In this document: piece by piece, positions 1 to 8,062 of the stretch
Layout: every line of letters begins with the position of its first letter
Numbering within the stretch: the first letter of the stretch is position 1
NCBI RefSeq assembly: GCF_004216565.1
Contig: NZ_SGWV01000008.1
Span: 62,001-126,000 of the forward strand
Reading direction: 5' to 3'
Origin: Sphaerotilus mobilis
Lineage (GTDB): Bacteria > Pseudomonadota > Gammaproteobacteria > Burkholderiales > Burkholderiaceae_C
Length of the DNA stretch: 64,000 nucleotides
Program-made: the position numbers and the translations under genes
Notes under the pieces: generated by a model
Database searches by the model: none
What the model saw: only the letters and a program-made list of their open reading frames with translations
Told to the model about the DNA's origin: nothing

Positions 1-988
1 CGTTGCCGACCTGGATGGCGCGGGCCTTGGCGGCCAGTTTCTCGACGAAGGCGTCGTAGACGCCTGCCTGCACATAGAGCCGGTTGGCACAGACGCAGGT
101 CTGGCCGGCGTTGCGGTATTTGCTGATCAGGGCGCCTTCGGCCGCGCTGTCCAGGTCGGCGTCGTCGAAGACGATGAAGGGTGCGTTGCCGCCCAGTTCG
201 AGGCTGAGCTTCTTGATCGTCGGCGCGCACTGGCGCATCAGGATGCGGCCGACCTCGGTGGAGCCGGTGAAGCTCAGGTGGCGCACCACGTCGGAGGCGC
301 ACAGGACGTTGCCGATCTCGATCGAGCGGTCGGCGTCGGCCGTCAGGATGTTGAGCACGCCAGCGGGCATGCCCGCGCGCAGGGCCAGTTCGGCACAGGC
401 CAGCGCTGACAGCGGCGTCTGCTCGGCCGGCTTGATGACGACCGGGCAGCCGGCGGCCAGGGCCGGGGCGACCTTGCGGGTGATCATCGCGATCGGGAAG
501 TTCCACGGCGTGATCGCCGCGCAGACGCCGATCGGCTGCTTGAGCACGATGAAGCGCTTGTTCGGATCGGTGGTCGGGATGGTCTCGCCGTAGACGCGCT
601 TGCCTTCCTCGGCGAACCACTCGATGAAGCTGGCGCCGTACATGACCTCGCCGCGCGCCTCGGACAGCGGCTTGCCCTGTTCGGCGGTCATGATGCGGGC
701 CAGGTCATCGGCATGCTGGACCAGCAGGTGGAACCAGCGCATCAGGATCGCGGCGCGTTCCTTGGCGGGCTTGGCCTTCCACGCGGGCCAGGCCGCATTC
801 GCTGCCGCGATGGCCTGTTCGGCGTCGGCCGCGCCGGTGTTGGCGACGTCGGCCAGCCGTAGGCCGGTGGCCGGGTCTTCGACCGCGAAACGCGAAGCGC
901 CCGCAACCCACTCGCCGTTGATCAGCGCATCGGTGCGCAGCAGGGTGGGGTCGGCGAGCAGGGCCAGCGGGGAGGTTTGGGTGTCCAT
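1..988 (-). CDS. gabD: NAD(P)-dependent succinate/glutarate-semialdehyde dehydrogenase (partial, C-terminus off the window)
   Basis: Aldehyde dehydrogenase superfamily enzyme that oxidises succinate semialdehyde (GabD) or glutarate semialdehyde (DavD) to the dicarboxylate in the cytoplasm. About 329 residues are visible and the C-terminal third lies beyond base 1. The start ATG at 988 gives MDTQTSPLALLADPTLLRTD. The NAD-binding stretch ITPWNFP, the general-base Glu in LELGGNAPF and the catalytic Cys in NAGQTCVC are all present. It is the last visible gene of a minus-strand run with the ureohydrolase (88 bases upstream) and the polyamine-type transporter. Together with the aminotransferase at 9284-10582 it would complete conversion of an omega-amino acid to a diacid. 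Glutaryl-CoA dehydrogenase nearby makes the C5 substrate as plausible as the C4 one, and sequence alone does not decide. Confidence 0.9.
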   Translation of the reverse strand, partial: MDTQTSPLALLADPTLLRTDALINGEWVAGASRFAVEDPATGLRLADVANTGAADAEQAIAAANAAWPAWKAKPAKERAAILMRWFHLLVQHADDLARIMTAEQGKPLSEARGEVMYGASFIEWFAEEGKRVYGETIPTTDPNKRFIVLKQPIGVCAAITPWNFPIAMITRKVAPALAAGCPVVIKPAEQTPLSALACAELALRAGMPAGVLNILTADADRSIEIGNVLCASDVVRHLSFTGSTEVGRILMRQCAPTIKKLSLELGGNAPFIVFDDADLDSAAEGALISKYRNAGQTCVCANRLYVQAGVYDAFVEKLAAKARAIQVGN

Positions 989-1075
989 GGTCGTGTGCAG
1001 CGTTGGGCGAAAGCGGGTGGGGAAGGGCGTCGGTCAACTCTACGCGGGGCGGCTAAGCGTTGGCTCACCGGGGGT

Positions 1076-2014
1076 TCAGCGGCGTGGCACGCCGGGCATC
1101 ACGCAGAGCATCTCGTAGAGCAGGTTGGCGCCCAGCAGCGCGGTGTTGCCGCTGGGGTCGTAGGGGGGCGAGACCTCGACCAGGTCGGCGCCGACGAGGT
1201 TCAGGCCGTGGCAGCCGCGGATGATCTCCAGCGCCTGCGGCACGGTCAGCCCGCCGATCTCGGGCGTGCCGGTGCCGCCGGCGTAGGACGGATCGATGCC
1301 GTCGATGTCGAAGCTCAGGTAGCAGGGCGCATCGCCGATGGTGGCGCGCACCTCGGCCATCAGCGGCGCGAGCGACTGCCACCAGACCTCGTGGGCCAGC
1401 ACCAGGCGGAAGCCCTGGCGGCGTGGCCAGTCGAAGTCATCGGCCGCGTAGCCACTGCCACGCAGGCCGATCTGCCAGACCTGCTGGGTGCGCAGCAGGC
1501 CTTCCTCGACCGCGCGGCGGAAGGGTGTGCCGTGGGCGATGCGCTCGCCGAACATGTCGTCGTTGACGTCGGCATGGGCATCGACATGCACCAGCGCCAC
1601 CGGGCCGTGGCGCGCGGCCATGGCGCGCAGGATGGGCAGGGCGATGGTGTGGTCGCCGCCCATCGTCAACGGCCGGCAGCCGGCGGCCAGCACGCGCGCG
1701 TAGTAGGCGGTGATGATGGCCAGCGACTTGTCCAGCGAGTAGGTGTTGATCGGCACGTCGCCCAGGTCGGCGACCTGCAGCGCGTCGAAGGGCGCGGCGC
1801 CGGTGGCCATGTTGTAGGGCCGGATCAGCGCCGACTCGGCGCGGATCTGGCGCGGCCCGAAGCGCGCGCCCGGCCGGTGGCTGGTGCCGATGTCCAGCGG
1901 GACGCCGATGAAGGCGGCGTCCAGGCCCTCGGGCGAGTCCGCCAGCGGCAGCCGCATCATGCTGGCGATGCCGCCAAAGCGCGGCATCTCGTTGCCGCCG
2001 AGGGGTTGGTTCAT
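1076..2014 (-). CDS. Ureohydrolase: agmatinase / guanidinobutyrase family
   Basis: A 312-residue Mn-dependent ureohydrolase of the arginase/agmatinase superfamily, which removes urea from a guanidino compound. The binuclear-metal motifs are intact: GGDHT at about 119-123, DAHADV at 145-150 and SFDIDGIDP at 234-242. The length fits agmatinase or guanidinobutyrase (about 310-320), and HGTPF at about 161 is typical of this branch. It lies between the ABC importer permease genes and the semialdehyde dehydrogenase. The product is therefore probably an omega-amino acid (4-aminobutyrate from 4-guanidinobutyrate, or 5-aminovalerate from 5-guanidinovalerate) passed to the aminotransferase. Agmatine is also possible, but no putrescine-specific enzyme is visible. 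I leave the symbol open because speB and gbuA cannot be separated by eye. Confidence 0.85.
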   Translation of the reverse strand: MNQPLGGNEMPRFGGIASMMRLPLADSPEGLDAAFIGVPLDIGTSHRPGARFGPRQIRAESALIRPYNMATGAAPFDALQVADLGDVPINTYSLDKSLAIITAYYARVLAAGCRPLTMGGDHTIALPILRAMAARHGPVALVHVDAHADVNDDMFGERIAHGTPFRRAVEEGLLRTQQVWQIGLRGSGYAADDFDWPRRQGFRLVLAHEVWWQSLAPLMAEVRATIGDAPCYLSFDIDGIDPSYAGGTGTPEIGGLTVPQALEIIRGCHGLNLVGADLVEVSPPYDPSGNTALLGANLLYEMLCVMPGVPRR

Positions 2015-2103
2015 GTCGAGCCCTCGTCCCGTGGGTGCACGGGCCGATCCCCCGTGGGGATGCGGGCCGGCTTGGGAGCGGCGCGGCGCTCGGCCCGCTG
2101 ATT

Positions 2104-2146
2104 CATGCCCGTCATGCCCGTCATGCCCGTCATGCCCCTCATGCCC
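2104..2146. repeat. 9-bp tandem repeat spanning the permease stop codon
   Basis: Four full copies and one partial copy of the 9-base unit CATGCCCGT (the fourth copy reads CATGCCCCT) lie between the ureohydrolase start and the end of the upstream permease gene. Read on the minus strand the unit is GGGCATGAC-like. Because 9 is a multiple of 3, every copy presents a TGA in the reading frame of the permease, whose own stop is the first of the series. Function is unknown. Slippage here would not alter the permease frame. Confidence 0.85.
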
Positions 2147-2969
2147 TTTTCCCGCGTATCCATTCGAGCACCAGCATCAGTCCGGTCGTGAAGATCGTGA
2201 GCAGCGTGGCCACCGCCGCGATGGTCGGGTTGATGTTCTCGCGGATGCCCGTGAACATCTGGCGCGGCAGCGTCACCTGCTGTGGGCCGGCGATGAAGAG
2301 CGTGACGACGACCTCGTCGAAGGAGGTGGCGAAGGCGAACAGCGCGCCCGAGATCACGCCCGGCGCGATCACCGGCAGCGTCACGCGCCAGAAGGTCTGG
2401 AGCGGCCCGGCGCCCAGGCTCAGGCTGGCGCGCACCAGGTTGTGGTTGAAGCCCTGCAGCGTCGCCAGCACGGTGGTGACGACAAAGGGTGCGCCGAGGG
2501 CGGCATGCACCACGATCAGGCCGACATAGGTGTCGGCTAGGCCGATGCGGGCGAAGAACAGGTAGCAGGCCACGCCGACCACCACGATGGGCACGACCAT
2601 CGGCGCGATCAGCACGCTCATCAGCAGGCCCTTGCCGGGGAACTGGGTGCGCGCCAGGCCGACCGCCGTCAGCGTGCCCAGCACGGTCGCGATCAGCGTG
2701 GCGGCTGGCGCGACGATGAAGCTGTTGCGTGCGGCACGCGCCCAGTCGTCGGAGGTGAACAGGTTCTCGTACCACTGCAGGCTCCAGCCCGGCATCGGGT
2801 AGGCCAGGAAGGAACTGGCCGAGAACGACAGCGGCACGATCACCAGGATGGGCAGCAGCAGGAAGAGCAGCACCGCCACGCCGGTCAGTCGCAGGGCCCA
2901 CCAGCCGAGCTTGTCGAGCGGCGTGTAGTAGGCCGGGAAGATGGGCAGCGCGAGGGCCTTGGGCAGCAT
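2139..2969 (-). CDS. ABC transporter permease, spermidine/putrescine type (PotI-like)
   Basis: Inner-membrane permease of 276 residues, about six membrane segments, in the PotC/PotI group. The EAA-type cytoplasmic loop that contacts the ATPase is visible as SLGAGPLQTFWRVTLP at about residues 185-200. It follows the second permease by 13 bases, so the two are translated from one message and form a heterodimer. With the ATPase (5407-6576) and binding protein (4299-5333) it makes a complete importer. The association with a ureohydrolase, aminotransferase and semialdehyde dehydrogenase suggests that the substrate is a guanidino or omega-amino compound and not necessarily spermidine or putrescine. 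The stop codon lies in a 9-bp tandem repeat. Confidence 0.88.
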   Translation of the reverse strand: MLPKALALPIFPAYYTPLDKLGWWALRLTGVAVLLFLLLPILVIVPLSFSASSFLAYPMPGWSLQWYENLFTSDDWARAARNSFIVAPAATLIATVLGTLTAVGLARTQFPGKGLLMSVLIAPMVVPIVVVGVACYLFFARIGLADTYVGLIVVHAALGAPFVVTTVLATLQGFNHNLVRASLSLGAGPLQTFWRVTLPVIAPGVISGALFAFATSFDEVVVTLFIAGPQQVTLPRQMFTGIRENINPTIAAVATLLTIFTTGLMLVLEWIRGKRA

Positions 2970-2982
2970 GGTCGGTGTCTCC

Positions 2983-4242
2983 TCAGCCCAGGCTCAGCTC
3001 GGACTTGACCAGCCGGCGGTAGACGCCGTAGAGCATCAGCGTGGTCACCAGCAGCACCGCGCCGAGCGCGCAGGCCATGCCCCAGTTGATGTCGACGTTG
3101 GTGTACTGGGCGATGTAGTAGCTCAGCATCTGGTCGTCCGCGCCGCCGAGCAGGGCCGGGGTGACGTAGTAGCCGATGCTCAGGATGAAGACCAGCAGCG
3201 CGCCGGCACCGATGCCGGGATAGGTCTGCGGCACGTAGACGCGGAAGAACGCCGCCAGCGGCGCACTGCCCAGCGACACCGCCGCGCGCAGATAGGTCGG
3301 CGGCACCGACTTCATGACACTGTAGAGCGGCAGGATCATGAAGGGCAGCAGGATGTGCACCATCGCGATGACCACGCCGGTGCGGTTGAACAGCAGCGCG
3401 GCCGGCTCGTTGAGCACCGACAGCGCCATCAGCGACTTGTTGACCAGCCCCTCGCGCTGCAGCAGCACGATCCAGGCGGCCACGCGCACGAGGATGGAGG
3501 TCCAGAAGGGCACCAGCACCAGGATCATCAGCACGTTGGCGCGGCGCGCGGGCAGCGTCGACAGCCAGTAGGCGAGCGGATAGGCCAGCAGCAGGCACCA
3601 GACGGTGACGACCGCGCTGATCTCGAAGGTGCGCAGCAGGATGCGGCCGAAGACGCGCTGGTCGGGCTCGACGCGGGCGATCTCGCCCTCGGGCGTGCGG
3701 CGCAGGTCGACCGAGGTCAGCAGGTAGTCGGGCGTCCAGCGCGAGGCGTTCTTGGCGATCGCCTGCCAGTACTTCAGGTCGGACCAGCGGGCATCGAGTT
3801 CGAGCAGACGCGCGCGGATCTGTTCGGGCGACTGCGTGCCCAGGTCGGCGCCCCAGGCTTCCGGGTTGTGCACGGCCTTGTAGGTGGCCATGACCAGCGA
3901 ACGGGCGCCGGAGGCTTCGGTGTTCAGGCGCCGCGCCAGCGCGCCGGCCTGCGCGCCTTCCTCGATCGCGGCGAGGTCTTGGGCCACGCCGGCAAACGCG
4001 GCAGCCGGCGGCTCGGCCTGGCGGTCCCAGGATGACAGGGCCGCGCCGGTGCGGGACAGGGCGCCAGCCACCTCCGGGTTCTCGACCGCGCGCAGCAGCA
4101 GCGCGCCGATCGGGACCAGCAAGGTGGCCAGCAAGAAGACCAGCAGCGGCAGTGTCAGGCCGATGGCCAGCCAGCGTTGACGCACCTGCACCCGCTTCAG
4201 GGAGCTGCGCAGGGCAGGGGCATCGAGCACGGTGGCGGTCAT
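2983..4242 (-). CDS. ABC transporter permease, spermidine/putrescine type (PotH-like)
   Basis: Inner-membrane permease of 419 residues in the PotB/PotH group, partner of the PotI-like protein immediately downstream. A first membrane segment (about residues 24-48) is followed by a long hydrophilic insert of about 130 residues. The normal core then follows with the EAA loop SLGSAPLAAFFRVYVPQTYP. PotB/PotH proteins are usually about 285-320 residues, so the extra length is this insert, which would lie outside the membrane core. It follows the binding-protein gene by 56 bases in the same direction. Confidence 0.87.
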   Translation of the reverse strand: MTATVLDAPALRSSLKRVQVRQRWLAIGLTLPLLVFLLATLLVPIGALLLRAVENPEVAGALSRTGAALSSWDRQAEPPAAAFAGVAQDLAAIEEGAQAGALARRLNTEASGARSLVMATYKAVHNPEAWGADLGTQSPEQIRARLLELDARWSDLKYWQAIAKNASRWTPDYLLTSVDLRRTPEGEIARVEPDQRVFGRILLRTFEISAVVTVWCLLLAYPLAYWLSTLPARRANVLMILVLVPFWTSILVRVAAWIVLLQREGLVNKSLMALSVLNEPAALLFNRTGVVIAMVHILLPFMILPLYSVMKSVPPTYLRAAVSLGSAPLAAFFRVYVPQTYPGIGAGALLVFILSIGYYVTPALLGGADDQMLSYYIAQYTNVDINWGMACALGAVLLVTTLMLYGVYRRLVKSELSLG

Positions 4243-4298
4243 CGGCGGGGCACTTTCAGGCGGCTGGAAACAGCGTCAGCAGGACGTCGGTCGAGGCC

Positions 4299-5333
4299 TT
4301 ACTGGGCCGCCCACGAGGCGAAGCGCTTTTCGAGTTCCTCACCGGCATCGGCCCAGAACTTGATGTTGAACTGCAGCGCATCACGGCTGTTGGCCGGTGA
4401 GGTCGGCAGCAGGTCCAGCACCTTGGCATCGAGCTTGGCCAGCGCCTTGTTGTTGGTCGGGCCGTAGCTGATGTTGCGGGCGTATTCGGCCTGGGCATCC
4501 GGCGACGAGGCAAAGGCGATGAACTTCAGCGCCGCGTCCTTGTTGGGCGAGCCCTTGACGATGGTCCAGTAGTCCAGGTCATAGATGCCGCCGGTCCAGC
4601 TGATCTTGAGGTTCTTGCCCTCGCGCTGGGCCGCGTCGATGCGGCCGTTGTAGGCGGTGGTCATGGTGACGTCACCGGCGACCAGGAACTGCGGCGGCTG
4701 CGCGCCGGCTTCCCACCACTGGATGCTGGGCTTGAGTTCGGTCAGCTTCTTGAAGGCGCGGTCGGCACCGGCCTTGGTGGCGAGTTCCTTGTAGACGTCG
4801 GCGGACTTGACGCCGTCGGCCATCAGCGCGAATTCGAGGTTGTAGCGCGCGCCCTTGCGCAGGCCACGCTTGCCGGGGTACTTCTTCACGTCCCAGAAGT
4901 CGGCCCAGTTCTTGGGCGCGTCCTTGAGCTTGTCGCCGTTGTAGGCCATGACGGTCGACCAGACGAACACGCCGATGCCGCACTCATGCACGGCGGCCGG
5001 CTGGAAGTCGGCCTTGTTGCCGATTCGGCTGTAGTCGAGCTTCTCGAACAGGCCTTCGTCGCAGCCACGGTTGACGTCCGGGCTCTCGACCTCGACGACG
5101 TCCCAGCTGATCTTCTTGGTCTCGACCATGGCCTTGATCTTGGCCTGCTCGCCGTTGTATTCGACGCCGACGATCTTGGCCACGCCGGTCTTCTCGAAGG
5201 GCTCGAAGTAGGCCTTCTTCTGCGCGGCGCCGTTGGCACCGCCGAAGTTGACGACCGTCAGCGAGGTCTGGGCCAGCGCGGGCAGCGCGAGCAGGGCGGC
5301 GGCCGCGACGGACCAGTGGGCAATCTTCTTCAT
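4299..5333 (-). CDS. ABC transporter substrate-binding protein, polyamine type (PotF/PotD-like)
   Basis: Periplasmic binding protein of 344 residues. I chose the ATG at 5333 (MKKIAHWSVAAAALLALPAL) because it gives a clean Sec signal peptide with cleavage after about residue 21 (ALAQ), and because GAGGAG lies 7 bases upstream. The longer open frame upstream overlaps the ATPase gene and is not credible. The mature protein has the extracellular solute-binding family 1/PotD layout (VVNFGG near the N-terminus, ISWDVVEVESPDV, MAYNGDKL). It supplies ligand to the PotH/PotI-like permeases. The true ligand is uncertain. The neighbourhood argues for a guanidino or amino acid such as 4-guanidinobutyrate, 4-aminobutyrate or 5-aminovalerate. 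Confidence 0.88.
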   Translation of the reverse strand: MKKIAHWSVAAAALLALPALAQTSLTVVNFGGANGAAQKKAYFEPFEKTGVAKIVGVEYNGEQAKIKAMVETKKISWDVVEVESPDVNRGCDEGLFEKLDYSRIGNKADFQPAAVHECGIGVFVWSTVMAYNGDKLKDAPKNWADFWDVKKYPGKRGLRKGARYNLEFALMADGVKSADVYKELATKAGADRAFKKLTELKPSIQWWEAGAQPPQFLVAGDVTMTTAYNGRIDAAQREGKNLKISWTGGIYDLDYWTIVKGSPNKDAALKFIAFASSPDAQAEYARNISYGPTNNKALAKLDAKVLDLLPTSPANSRDALQFNIKFWADAGEELEKRFASWAAQ

Positions 5334-5406
5334 GCGAGCAACTCCTCGGGGTTGGGGATGATCCGGTTGGATCGGGTCAGCGCCTGGCCGGCTCTTGCGG
5401 GCCTGC

Positions 5407-6576
5407 TCAGGCATACACGCGCAGGAACGGTGTGGGGATGTGCAGGCCGATGCGCTGGCCGACCTGCGGATGGGAGGCGCCGGACAGCGGCAGCTTGACG
5501 GTGGCGGGCGCCTGTCCGGCAACACGGCAGCGCAGCCGCAGGTGGTCGCCGAAGTAGATGACGTCGTCGACCTCGGCCGGCAGCGTGTTGGGTGCCAGCA
5601 CGGCATCGGCTTCGGTGCGGACCTCGATGCGTTCGGGTCGCACCGAGGCCAGCACCGCCGCGCCATCGGCCGCGCCGTTGACGTTGATGCCGCTCAGGCG
5701 CGCGCCGCCGTCGAGCCGCAGCTCGCACGGACTGCCGGGTTTGGTGGGGTGGCCGGCGAGGGCGCCCAGCGTGCCGGCCAGCGGCGTGCTGTCGCCGACG
5801 AAGCCGGCGACGAAGCGGTTGGACGGCGTCTCGTAGAGCCGGTCGACGGCATCGAGCTGCTGGATCTCGCCGTCGTTGAAGACGGCCACGCGGTCGCTCA
5901 TCGTCAGGGCCTCGCCCTGGTCGTGGGTGACGTAGACGAAGGTCACGCCAAGCTGGCGGTGCAGCGCCTTCAGCTCGATCTGCATGTGCTCGCGCAACTG
6001 CTTGTCGAGGGCGCCCAGCGGCTCGTCCATCAGCACCAGCTGCGGCTCGAAGACGAGGGCGCGGGCCAGCGCCACACGCTGCTGCTGGCCGCCCGAGAGC
6101 TGCGACGGGAAGCGCTGGTCTCGGCCGGTCAGCTGCACCATCGCCAGCGCCTTGGCGACCCGTTCGGCGATCTGCGCCTTGGGCACCTTGCGCACGGTCA
6201 GGGGATAGGCGACGTTGTCGGCGATCGACAGGTGCGGGAACAGCGCGTAGTTCTGGAACACCATGCCGAAGTTGCGCTTGTGCGGCGGCGTGCGCGTGAT
6301 CGGCTGGTCGTTGAGCAGGATCTCGCCAGCGGTCGGCGACTCGAAGCCGGCCAGCATCATCAAACAGGTGGTCTTGCCCGAGCCCGACGGGCCCAGCAGC
6401 GACAGGAACTCGCCGCGCCGGATGTCGAGGTCCAGGCCACGCACGACCAGCGTTTCGCCGTCGTAGGTCTTTTGCACGCCACGGAACCGCACGAGGGTGT
6501 CGGCATCGGCCGGCGCGGGCGTGGCGGCCGGTGTGATGTCGAGCGTGGGGTGACGAAGGATCGCGGCAGATGGCAT
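5407..6576 (-). CDS. ABC transporter ATP-binding protein, polyamine type (PotA/PotG-like)
   Basis: Cytoplasmic ATPase of 389 residues with Walker A GPSGSGKTT, Q-loop, signature LSGGQQQRVALARAL, Walker B LVLMDEPLGALD and switch His (VYVTHDQ). A C-terminal TOBE-like regulatory domain with VRPERIEV follows. I chose the ATG at 6576 (MPSAAILRHPTLDI) over the longer frame because the length then fits PotA/PotG (about 370-380). It is the first gene of the importer operon. The 168 bases upstream hold a 24-bp palindrome and a decamer shared with the MocR/aminotransferase intergenic region, so the operon promoter probably lies there. Confidence 0.9.
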   Translation of the reverse strand: MPSAAILRHPTLDITPAATPAPADADTLVRFRGVQKTYDGETLVVRGLDLDIRRGEFLSLLGPSGSGKTTCLMMLAGFESPTAGEILLNDQPITRTPPHKRNFGMVFQNYALFPHLSIADNVAYPLTVRKVPKAQIAERVAKALAMVQLTGRDQRFPSQLSGGQQQRVALARALVFEPQLVLMDEPLGALDKQLREHMQIELKALHRQLGVTFVYVTHDQGEALTMSDRVAVFNDGEIQQLDAVDRLYETPSNRFVAGFVGDSTPLAGTLGALAGHPTKPGSPCELRLDGGARLSGINVNGAADGAAVLASVRPERIEVRTEADAVLAPNTLPAEVDDVIYFGDHLRLRCRVAGQAPATVKLPLSGASHPQVGQRIGLHIPTPFLRVYA

Positions 6577-6626
6577 GGTGGTCTCAGGGTGAGCGCGGCG
6601 ATGTTGCGGCCGGGACCTGCGTGGCG

Positions 6627-6683
6627 CCATGTACAGCCGAGCGCAGACAGCGCGATGGCTGTATCGGCTGTGCAGCCGGTACA
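6627..6683. promoter_or_regulatory. Candidate MocR operator region of the importer operon
   Basis: Two signals lie between the CoA-transferase end and the ATPase start. The decamer CCATGTACAG at 6627-6636 also occurs at 10640-10649, between the aminotransferase and mocR genes. An imperfect 24-bp palindrome at 6660-6683 has arms TGTATCGGCTG and CAGCCGGTACA around TG, with one mismatched pair in 11. Shared sequence in front of two operons that appear to form one pathway suggests control by the MocR regulator at 10755-12164. That assignment is inference. Confidence 0.5.
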
Positions 6684-6744
6684 CAGAAACAGGGGGTTGC
6701 GCACGGGCGGCGGGCCGCCTTGGGAACAAGGACGGCTCGCTGGC

Positions 6745-7959
6745 TCATCGCGTGGGCCACCCCTCGCCACGGGCGAGCGCGGCGCGGATCGCGTCGCCCT
6801 GCTGGTCCAGGGCAGGAGGGGCCTGATCGGCCACCACCGCCTGGCCATCGACGCGCATCGGGTTGCGCACCAGTGGCATGGCGGGGTGGTCGTTGGCGGG
6901 GTGGTCGGCGTGGTCAAAGGCCGACCCAGACGGCAGGTCCACACGCAAGCCCCGGGCCAGCACCTGCGGGTGCGTGAACACGCCGGCGATGTCGAGGATG
7001 GGCGCACAGGGCACCGCATGCGGCTCCAGCAGGTCCATCCACGCCTGCGTGGTGCGTGTGCGCAGCCAGTCGGCCAGCAGGGGCACCAGTTCGGCGCGGT
7101 GGGCGACCCGTTGCGGGTTGCGGGCGTAGCGCGGGTCGGTGGCGACCTCGGCATGGCCGGCGAGTTCGCACAGGCGCGTGAACTGGCCGTCGTTGCCGAT
7201 GGCCAGCACGATGTGGCCGTCGGCCGTCTCGAAGACCTGGTAGGGCACGATGTTCGGGTGTGCATTGCCCATGCGGCGCGGCACCGTGCCACCGATCAGG
7301 TGGTTGCTGGCCTGGTTGGCGAGCATGGCGACCTGCACGTCCAGCAGGGCCGCATCGATGTGGCGACCGCGTCCCGTGCGACCGCGTTCGACCAGCGCCG
7401 CCAGGATCGCGGTGCTGGCGTAGACGCCGGTGAACAGGTCGGTGACGGCCACGCCGACCTTCTGCGGCTGGGTGCCGGGCGTGCCCTCGGCCTCGCCGGT
7501 CAGGCTCATCAGCCCGCCGGTGGCCTGGATGGCGAAGTCATAGCCGGCGGCCTGCGCCATGGGCCCGTCCTGGCCGTAGCCGGTGACCGAGCAATAGACC
7601 AGGCGCGGGTTGAGCGACATCAGGCTGGCCGCATCCAGCCCGTAGCGGGCGAGCTGGCCGACCTTGTAGTTCTCCAGCAGCACATCGGCCTCGGCCGCGA
7701 GCTGGCGCACCATCGCCGCGCCCTCGGGCGTGGCCAGGTCGATGGCGACCGAGCGCTTGCCGCGGTTCGCGCTCAGGTAGTAGGCCGACATGCGCGCATC
7801 GGCCGGGCCCCACCAGGGCGGGCCCCAGCCGCGCGTGTCGTCACCCACGTCGGGTCGTTCGACCTTGATGACGTCCGCACCGTAGTCCGCCAGCAGCTGA
7901 CCGGCCCAGGGCCCGGCCAGCACGCGCGACAGGTCCAAGACGCGCATGCCCTGAAGCAT
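6745..7959 (-). CDS. CaiB/BaiF (class III) CoA-transferase, probably glutarate:CoA-transferase
   Basis: A 404-residue family III CoA-transferase. I chose the ATG at 7959 (MLQGMRVLDLSRVLAGPWAG), the typical start of the family. The longer open frame runs through an intergenic repeat into the acyl-CoA dehydrogenase gene. The catalytic Asp expected in this family is visible in VAVTDLFTG, and the NRGKRSVAIDL and GYGQDGP motifs are present. It follows glutaryl-CoA dehydrogenase in the same direction, and gene pairs of this kind are known as succinyl-CoA:glutarate CoA-transferase (SUGCT-like) plus GcdH. The likely reaction is CoA transfer onto glutarate, making glutaryl-CoA. Another short dicarboxylate as acceptor cannot be excluded. 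Confidence 0.85.
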   Translation of the reverse strand: MLQGMRVLDLSRVLAGPWAGQLLADYGADVIKVERPDVGDDTRGWGPPWWGPADARMSAYYLSANRGKRSVAIDLATPEGAAMVRQLAAEADVLLENYKVGQLARYGLDAASLMSLNPRLVYCSVTGYGQDGPMAQAAGYDFAIQATGGLMSLTGEAEGTPGTQPQKVGVAVTDLFTGVYASTAILAALVERGRTGRGRHIDAALLDVQVAMLANQASNHLIGGTVPRRMGNAHPNIVPYQVFETADGHIVLAIGNDGQFTRLCELAGHAEVATDPRYARNPQRVAHRAELVPLLADWLRTRTTQAWMDLLEPHAVPCAPILDIAGVFTHPQVLARGLRVDLPSGSAFDHADHPANDHPAMPLVRNPMRVDGQAVVADQAPPALDQQGDAIRAALARGEGWPTR

Positions 7960-7980
7960 CGCCGGCGGGTCTTTGTCCAG

Positions 7981-8062
7981 CGGACGTCGCGGATCCGGCT
8001 CTGCCGGTCCGCTGACGGCGCCCCCCTGGGGGGGAGCGCCCATGGCGCTCCTGGGGGGGGTC
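7981..8062. repeat. REP-like intergenic palindromic element
   Basis: Between gcdH and the CoA-transferase gene lies a compact run of palindromes. One hairpin has imperfect arms GGATCCGGC and GCCGGTCC. A second has GAGCGCC/GGCGCTC around CAT. G- and C-runs (CCCCCCTGGGGGGG) flank the second. Similar C-run/G-run palindromes are common between genes in Burkholderiales. Only one copy is in this window, so its repeat nature rests on general knowledge. It may attenuate or stabilise the message between the two genes. Confidence 0.55.

Noticed and set aside
977-2101. Long plus-strand open frame opposite the ureohydrolase gene
   Set aside because: It is the complement of a gene with intact catalytic motifs. 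It is Arg/Gly/His-rich, with no recognisable domain, as expected for high-GC antisense frames.
2104-2146. CRISPR-like array
   Set aside because: Units are only 9 bases and contiguous without spacers, and no cas genes are present.
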